Position numbers and translations under genes: made by a program. Positions 58,735 to 64,000 of a DNA stretch of 64,000 nucleotides are shown in pieces; the first letter of the stretch is position 1; every line of letters begins with the position of its first letter. The notes beneath the pieces are model-generated. The model was not told the DNA's origin, did not search any database, and saw only the letters and a program-made list of their open reading frames with translations. The stretch comes from Sphagnum compactum (taxonomy: Eukaryota; Bryophyta; Sphagnopsida; Sphagnales): contig OZ234495.1 in NCBI GenBank assembly GCA_965153455.1, positions 19,836,875 through 19,900,874 of the forward strand, given 5' to 3'.

Positions 58735-60875
58735 TAATATGTTAGGGGTTTTTTTGTCAATGACAACTTACTTGTGGATCTTGACAAGTCACAAATGTTA
58801 TGGTGCATTATTTGCAAAATAGAGCAAACTAGTGCTCTTAATTTGTGCCAACAATCTACTCTATGAAAATGCCTTATCAAATATGGTAAGATTAATGGGA
58901 TCACTCCGATGAAAACCCATGTTGAATATGCACATCCAAAGTTGGTTGCTTGCAAAAAGTTGGTCATTGTTAAGGAACTTGTTAATGTAAGTCATAGTTG
59001 ATAGTTCATGAAGAAGTGGTCTATGCCATCTAGGTGTGTAATCACGACATACTTTGATGCTCCAAATCCTTACAACAAGTCTAATGGGGCACAACAACAA
59101 TTTCTTGAGGACCTAGTCTTGTATACTTGTAAGGGGTGCATGCACCTTTCCACTTGTGAAAATATTTGGTTGTGGAATATCTTACACCAATGCCCACGTG
59201 TTGTTTTTCCTTTTTGTACTAATTTGGCAAAAGAAGTGTCACCTATAATAATAACAAAAACCATGCAATTGCATGTGATACTAAGGCTTGCTCAAACAAC
59301 AACTATGTTTATTAATTTTGATCTTTGGATGCCAAAAGGCAATGTGAACACCTTTGCCATGGTATCAATTACTTTAATGATCTTAAATACCCTAACATGT
59401 TGCCATTGGTTTATTTGAAGTTCATGAGACCGCAAGGTTTTCCATGGTTCATCAATTGTGTTCTTTACTTGGAAAATGCAATCTAATGCATTATATAGTT
59501 GTTTTTGTGAAGGATGAAGGCAATAACTTAATGTCTTTGGCGACAATATTACGTTCCACTGATTGCTGCCCTTTGAAACTTTAACAAATTTATGAAGGTG
59601 CATGTTTCAATCACATTATGTGTAAAACTTACCAGTATGCGACAATGATGAAAAGGCGATTACAAGTTTAAAACAAATCAATGTGAAGGTTGCCCAAAGT
59701 AGCTTATAAAAGACAATCACATGGATGAAAAAATCGGGAAATGGAAGGTAGGAATGGGAAAAGTTGTGTGTCGAAAAAGGGTTATGGCCTCAAAAACTCA
59801 AGAACCCAATGAATAAAACATTTGCTAGTAAGGTAATCATGTTTGAAGAGGTACTAGAATTCATAAAAACCATTCTTTTACAATTGTTTTGCAACAAAAG
59901 GTTCTGAAGGTTGAAGTATGGGCAATTGCAAAAGCATTCATAGGTTTTTTGAACCATGTTGTCACTATTTGTGTGATGAACTAGTCACAAGGGCATTGGC
60001 AATTATTTGATTTTTTCAATACATGTATCAATTTGACACTAACTTTGGAAGTTGAAGTTGGAGATGCTATTGATGCATTTGATGTTGAGTTCTCATATTT
60101 CAAAACAACATGCAAGCAAAAGTTATTAAGGTGATCAAACTTTTTTTGAAATTTTTGCAAGTCTATGATTCACATCAAGTGCACAATATGTTTGCCCTTA
60201 TGCTTGATCCTCGGTTTGAACCTTTGAAGGTTGTGGAAAACTATGTGGGACATGGGGCTTGTATTCATCTTGCTACTAAGTATGATGCCAATGCAGTAAT
60301 CCCTCTTCTAATGATCATGTTTGAGGTACTGAACCCTTTTGTCCAAGCATGTGCAATAGAAGTTGTTGGATATGTTGTTGGATCTGGTGACTTTATTGAA
60401 GAAAACAATAATATATTTGGTGTGGGTGCATCTATGGAAAAGTCCTCACATGAGCTTATTTTTGGGGAATTGTCCTTATTCAAGAAGTTATCTATAACTC
60501 TTATTACAAGTGTTGATCCCTTGACTTAGTGGCGAATTCATGAGAAGACAATTTTCAAATTTAGCTTCCTTGCCAAATGGATCTTGGACATTTAGAGGTC
60601 ACAAATTGAAATTGAACATGTGTTCAATCTTGCTTGTGTGTTGATAGCTCTAAGATGTTATAGGTTGTCAATGGATAATTTAGATCAAATCGTCATCATG
60701 GTGAAAAACTAGCTTGACGATCCCTATTTGAAGTGTTCACAACATAAGGATTTGACAAACTTTTTGAAAGTTGAATTCTCATTGGCTGAAGATACTTATG
60801 ATTTGATTAAGGAATCAAATTATTTTGAACAATTGGAATTGGACAATGATTAATTTGGCAAGGTAAGCTCAAAAA
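58735..60875 (+). pseudogene. Dead hAT-superfamily transposase
   Basis: In one frame near 58.79-58.95 kb the plus strand has a BED-type finger, CIIC … HVEYAH (C-x2-C, H-x4-H), with one stop between the pairs. Further protein-like parts follow: 59.09-59.22 kb (CENIWLWN…), 59.42-59.60 kb (LFEVHET; VKDEGNNLMS), 60.12-60.53 kb (a clean 139-codon stretch with SHQVHNMFALMLDPRFEP), then 60.59-60.71 kb. The last carries the hAT dimerisation signature (SQIEIEHVFNLACVLIALR). Several stops and shifts make it inactive. Ends and target duplication were not found. Confidence 0.75.
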
Positions 60876-60879
60876 TTGT

Positions 60880-61357
60880 TCATGTTGTTTTTCTGGGAGT
60901 TCAAAATTTGAATGACAATTTACATTTCAGAAAAGTAACCACTTGGTCTTTTTATTTATGCAAAGGTTAATTGTGAAACTATCAACAAATAAGGATGGCT
61001 TTTTGTTGTGGTGTGTGTGTGTGTTTGTGGGTTAGGTGGAATGTATGTGGGTGTGATTGGGGTAGGAAACTTGTGTTGCATTGGGCAAAGTTCTTTAAAA
61101 AATTGGGGTTCAACTCCCCTAAAAGTTATTGGTTTTGCAAAAATTTTACTCTAGTGGGGCAAGTCTTGATTGGAAAAATTAATCCCAAAAGTCAAGGATG
61201 TCTTCCTAACCTTTGTACATATCTTGTGATTAATTTAAGTTTGAAAATCAAGAAATGCATATCCACCAAATGAAACAAAATAAATAAAATAAAATGAATA
61301 CATCTCCATCTAGTCAAATGTATTGTAACCCTAAATTAGGTTACATATACTTCTGGG
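60880..61357. other. Short intergenic spacer
   Basis: AT-rich with a GTGTGTGTG run near 61.00-61.03 kb. Nothing else was recognised before the LTR element. Confidence 0.45.
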
Positions 61358-62160
61358 TGTCACCGATCAGGGAAGTGGGCTGTTGGTCAGTTGAGCCGTT
61401 TGTTTCCATGACGGCTGCTTTTACTTTACTTCCGCATGGGAGGTTTTGTTGATTTGGGAGCGGGGTAATGCACTGAGATATTTGCATGGCGGCTGCACTG
61501 AATGAGTATGGAGCCTGTGTGGCGGCTCCGAATTATGACTAAGGTCGGCGATGCAATTATGGAGAGTGGCGGTTTGGCACGGGAGAAGGGCTGAAGCTTC
61601 TGGACGAAGCTAACGATGGGGATGAGAAGGATAGGAAGGACGGGTTTTTTTTTGGGGGAGAAAAGGAAGAACGGACAAGGAGAGGCAACCAAGAGAGTAT
61701 TGAGGAGAGAGGTAGGAGTTGGATAGGACAGAGCTTAGCTGTGCTGAGAAATTTTTCCGTTGCGTCTGAGGTAGAGTTGAGCTCCTGTTGCCGAAATAGA
61801 GGAGAGGAATTAGGGAATGAGGAGGATAGTGCATTGGGGAACGATAGAACCCTCTGCTTTCTCTGTGTGAACTGCTGATGGCAAGAATTGCTTGAGCTGT
61901 CGAGGATGTATATATTCTGTGAATGAGAATGAAGAATTTCTTTTTGAATTCGCATAAGTGTGGATGTGCATGTTAGAAAGTGTGAGATGTTGAATTGCTG
62001 TGTCGATTGTTTCTCAGTCTGTGAATCATAGAGAGATCAGGGAGAGCAGGAAGCAGCTTGAGTCCTGGAAATGGAAAGCTGTCAGTGGGCGTGAGACTGA
62101 TTCGTAGAACATAGACGCCAGGGTCCGCATCATATGGTGTATGTGTCGTCTGTTTCCACA
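61358..62160 (+). mobile_element. Probable 5' LTR of a Ty3/gypsy retrotransposon (about 800 bp)
   Basis: The segment starts TGTCACC and ends …TTTCCACA, giving TG…CA ends. It lies 17 bp before a primer-binding site and contains a TATATA word at about 61909. It is GC-richer than its left flank. The 3' LTR is beyond the window, so both borders are provisional. Confidence 0.5.
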
Positions 62161-62177
62161 GGACCCCTTCCTTTTGG

Positions 62178-62194
62178 TATCAGAGCAGGTTGCG
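62178..62194 (+). promoter_or_regulatory. Primer-binding site, tRNA-Met type
   Basis: TGGTATCAGAGCAGGTT is the standard sequence complementary to the 3' end of plant initiator tRNA-Met, used by Ty1/copia and Ty3/gypsy elements to start minus-strand synthesis. Confidence 0.88.
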
Positions 62195-62250
62195 TATGTG
62201 AGTCTCGATATGACCTGAGAATGTGTAAATGCAATGACAGTTGAGTCACC

Positions 62251-62547
62251 ATGTCGTTGTCTAGCGCAGATGAGATTCCGATAGAAGGACTAACTCAAGA
62301 CATGCGGGAGCAACGGATCATCATTGCCTTCGATTTTTTCACTAATTCGGGTGGACCACCGAGAGGGTCTGTTGTCCTGCGTTTTTTTGGTTTCAGCCTC
62401 ATCACCATTGTAGGAATAGAACCTGAAGAGGCTCGCGTAGGAGATATAGCAGTAGAGATCGCTCACAGTGGATTCTACACTCGCGCCGAGGTTTGGGTGA
62501 AGGTGAGTAATGGATCAAGGGGCTGGGTCTCAACCTCCCAATTGTAG
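62251..62547 (+). CDS. Retrotransposon leader ORF 1, 98 aa
   Basis: This ATG-started frame lies between the primer site and gag (MSLSSADEIPIEGLTQDMRE…). It is hydrophobic in its middle (VVLRFFGFSLITIVGIEPEE). No domain was recognised. A strong donor-like AAGGTGAGT lies inside near 62502. It may be leader sequence open by chance, or an accessory frame. Confidence 0.35.
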   Translation: MSLSSADEIPIEGLTQDMREQRIIIAFDFFTNSGGPPRGSVVLRFFGFSLITIVGIEPEEARVGDIAVEIAHSGFYTRAEVWVKVSNGSRGWVSTSQL

Positions 62548-62809
62548 ACATAGTACTACTTCACGACGTACCTTGCGTAGAGTGACGCCCTCGTCTGCTG
62601 AGCGACAGCGTAGTATGCCAAGATTGGGGGACATTTGGGTTCCCAAATCGACTCCTTCAGCAAATCATTTTCCCAGGCTTTACATCCCTGGAGTGGAGGA
62701 CTTGTTCCAGACTGGAGATCGCATTATCCGAGTGGAGCATGGTGGGTCAAGGTCGCGTCTGATCAGTTGGAGGATCTGGCGCGATGCAGGAGAAAGCTGG
62801 AAATTTTAG
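62510..62809 (+). CDS. Retrotransposon leader ORF 2, 99 aa
   Basis: This frame overlaps leader ORF 1 by 38 bp and is rich in Arg and Ser (MDQGAGSQPPNCRHSTTSRR…). It ends 160 bp before gag. No domain was recognised. Basic Ser/Arg-rich N-terminal regions are common in Gag-like proteins, so it might be a detached Gag leader. Confidence 0.3.
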   Translation: MDQGAGSQPPNCRHSTTSRRTLRRVTPSSAERQRSMPRLGDIWVPKSTPSANHFPRLYIPGVEDLFQTGDRIIRVEHGGSRSRLISWRIWRDAGESWKF

Positions 62810-62969
62810 CAGGAGTCCTCAGATGAGTAGATCTTTTCTCTTATTTTGTCTGACTTCTCGCCTTTACCTTTGAGACCTGTCGCTGAAGGTGAGCAGTCTA
62901 CGTTCTTTGGTTGAATCGCAACTAGCTCTGTCTTGAAGGTTGTGGGTTAGTGTTGCACCTCCATTCAGG

Positions 62970-64000
62970 ATGACAAGTCCACAAGGTATGGACGAATTGT
63001 TCTGGGGGCGCGAGCATGAAGACGTCAGTGATTGGGCTGAAAGGCTCACCATGGCTGCTGAGGTGCGAGACCTCAATGCGGACAAGCTTTTTAAGATTGT
63101 TAAGCTCAACTTGAGAGGACGGGCCCGTGAATGGTTCAGGAAGCTACAGCCGGCGCCGGCCGACTGGCTTGAGCTGAGAGCACAGATTTTGCAGAAGTAT
63201 GGCAATGTGGACTCTGATGACATTCGAATGAAGCTCGATGTCATCAAGCAGGAGCCCAAGGAACGGGTGCAGAAATATTTTGAGCGATTGGATAAATTGT
63301 TTCAGCGGGGGAAAATCCCCGATGCTGAACAGAGGAGGCGATTTCTGGGTAAGTTGAGACCAGAAATTAGGAAAATATGTGTTGTTAGGACCTACGCTGA
63401 CATAGAAGAAGTGGTGGGTGCTGCCACAGAACTCGAAAGGGTGCTAGGTGAGCTCGGCGAAACTCCATTCGAACCTCTTAAGGAAGAGCGGGAGGAGGGA
63501 GTTGCAGAGACAATGATGGAGAAGCAAGTGAATGCTTTCAATGATACGCTTGTCAATTTCATGAAGGGGAATGTGTCTAAACCTGTCACATCGTCCTCTT
63601 CCAGTATGTCTACAATGTGCCAGATTTGTAGAGGAGGAGACCACACTGCCTTAGTATGTCCGAGGCTCAATGAACCCCGGCCCAAATGTGCCAAATGTGG
63701 GATGCCGCATAGGACAGAGAATTGTGGTGTGAAGTGTTCCTTCTGTGCAGGATTAGGGCATTCGGAGGACAGATGCTGGAAGAAACCAAGGGATGGGAAG
63801 ATGCACCCCGGATCAGCTAACTTCCTGGAAGTGATGCTAGATGATGAGGAAGCGACTCTTCACCAGCTTAACGAGCTGTGTGGGAGTAAAAACTTGTTCT
63901 CCTATACTCGGGTACCAAGAAGAAGAAATCCTGTGGAGGTTACGCCAGCAGCGTCTGGACTGACAGCTGACGATACAATTGTGGGAGCAGAAGGCAATCG
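62970..64000 (+). CDS. Ty3/gypsy Gag polyprotein, 5' part, cut by the right edge
   Basis: The frame opens at ATG 62970 and has no stop in 343 codons to the edge. Residues about 10-160 match a plant retrotransposon Gag domain: WGREHEDVSDWAERL, then REWFRKLQPAPADWLELRAQ, then KQEPKERVQKYFERLDKL and LRPEIRK. Three CCHC-type zinc knuckles follow: CQICRGGDHTALVC (about residue 217), CAKCGMPHRTENC (about 240, one residue shorter before the His) and CSFCAGLGHSEDRC (about 256). Gag packages the element RNA into cytoplasmic particles. Protease, RT and integrase would lie to the right. The clean frame suggests a fairly young copy. Confidence 0.88.
   Translation, partial: MTSPQGMDELFWGREHEDVSDWAERLTMAAEVRDLNADKLFKIVKLNLRGRAREWFRKLQPAPADWLELRAQILQKYGNVDSDDIRMKLDVIKQEPKERVQKYFERLDKLFQRGKIPDAEQRRRFLGKLRPEIRKICVVRTYADIEEVVGAATELERVLGELGETPFEPLKEEREEGVAETMMEKQVNAFNDTLVNFMKGNVSKPVTSSSSSMSTMCQICRGGDHTALVCPRLNEPRPKCAKCGMPHRTENCGVKCSFCAGLGHSEDRCWKKPRDGKMHPGSANFLEVMLDDEEATLHQLNELCGSKNLFSYTRVPRRRNPVEVTPAASGLTADDTIVGAEGN

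Noticed and set aside
1-64000. CRISPR arrays, bacterial operons, rRNA and tRNA genes
   Set aside because: No spaced identical repeats, no clustered bacterial-type genes and no convincing tRNA or rRNA signature were seen; the sequence is eukaryotic.

Overview
The window looks like nuclear DNA of a land plant with a large, repeat-rich, AT-rich genome. The evidence is spliced genes with GT-AG introns, a complete SPL7-type SBP-box gene, an ATL-type RING-H2 gene, and several plant transposon families (Ty3/gypsy, hAT, a plant-type non-LTR-like reverse transcriptase, and hAT-like MITEs). The low gene density and the kind of decayed elements would suit a fern or another seed-free plant, but the sequence alone does not settle this.

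Layout. 1-4.9 kb: the probable 5' part of an unidentified minus-strand gene that runs off the left edge, with a GC-richer leader near 4.3-4.85 kb. 5-19.4 kb: AT-rich intergenic DNA with a 619-bp hAT-type MITE inside another repeat, an inverted pair of dispersed repeats (8.1 and 13 kb), minisatellites and decayed coding traces. 19.5-25.0 kb (minus): an 11-exon gene whose phases all agree and which gives an 812-residue copper-response regulator of the SPL7/CRR1 type; this is the best-supported gene. 25.5-29 kb: nested repeats, with a second hAT-type MITE (852 bp, 8-bp target duplication) between arms of a long inverted repeat. 29.6-31.5 kb (plus): several phase-compatible exons of an unidentified protein. 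31.8-41.4 kb: repeats, low-complexity tracts and a GC-rich island. 41.4-44 kb (plus): a three-exon ATL-type RING-H2 E3 ligase gene with a long GAA-rich leader. 44-50.9 kb: repeats, a third MITE copy and a 330-bp polypyrimidine tract. 51.7-54.2 kb (plus): a dead reverse-transcriptase element. 55.2-56.3 kb (plus): a small gene for a 76-residue Cys-rich, hydrophobic protein. 57.1-58.2 kb: telomere-like and ATATGG-like degenerate repeats. 58.7-60.9 kb (plus): a dead hAT transposase with BED finger and hAT dimerisation regions. 61.36-64.0 kb (plus): the 5' end of a Ty3/gypsy retrotransposon (probable LTR, tRNA-Met-type primer site, open gag with three zinc knuckles), cut by the right edge.

The host genes do not form a pathway or operon. 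SPL7/CRR1 proteins control copper-deficiency transcription, ATL proteins are membrane-anchored ubiquitin ligases, and the others are unidentified. All gene models come from reading splice sites and frames by eye; no search or transcript data was available. Many long open frames here lie in low-complexity DNA and were rejected.
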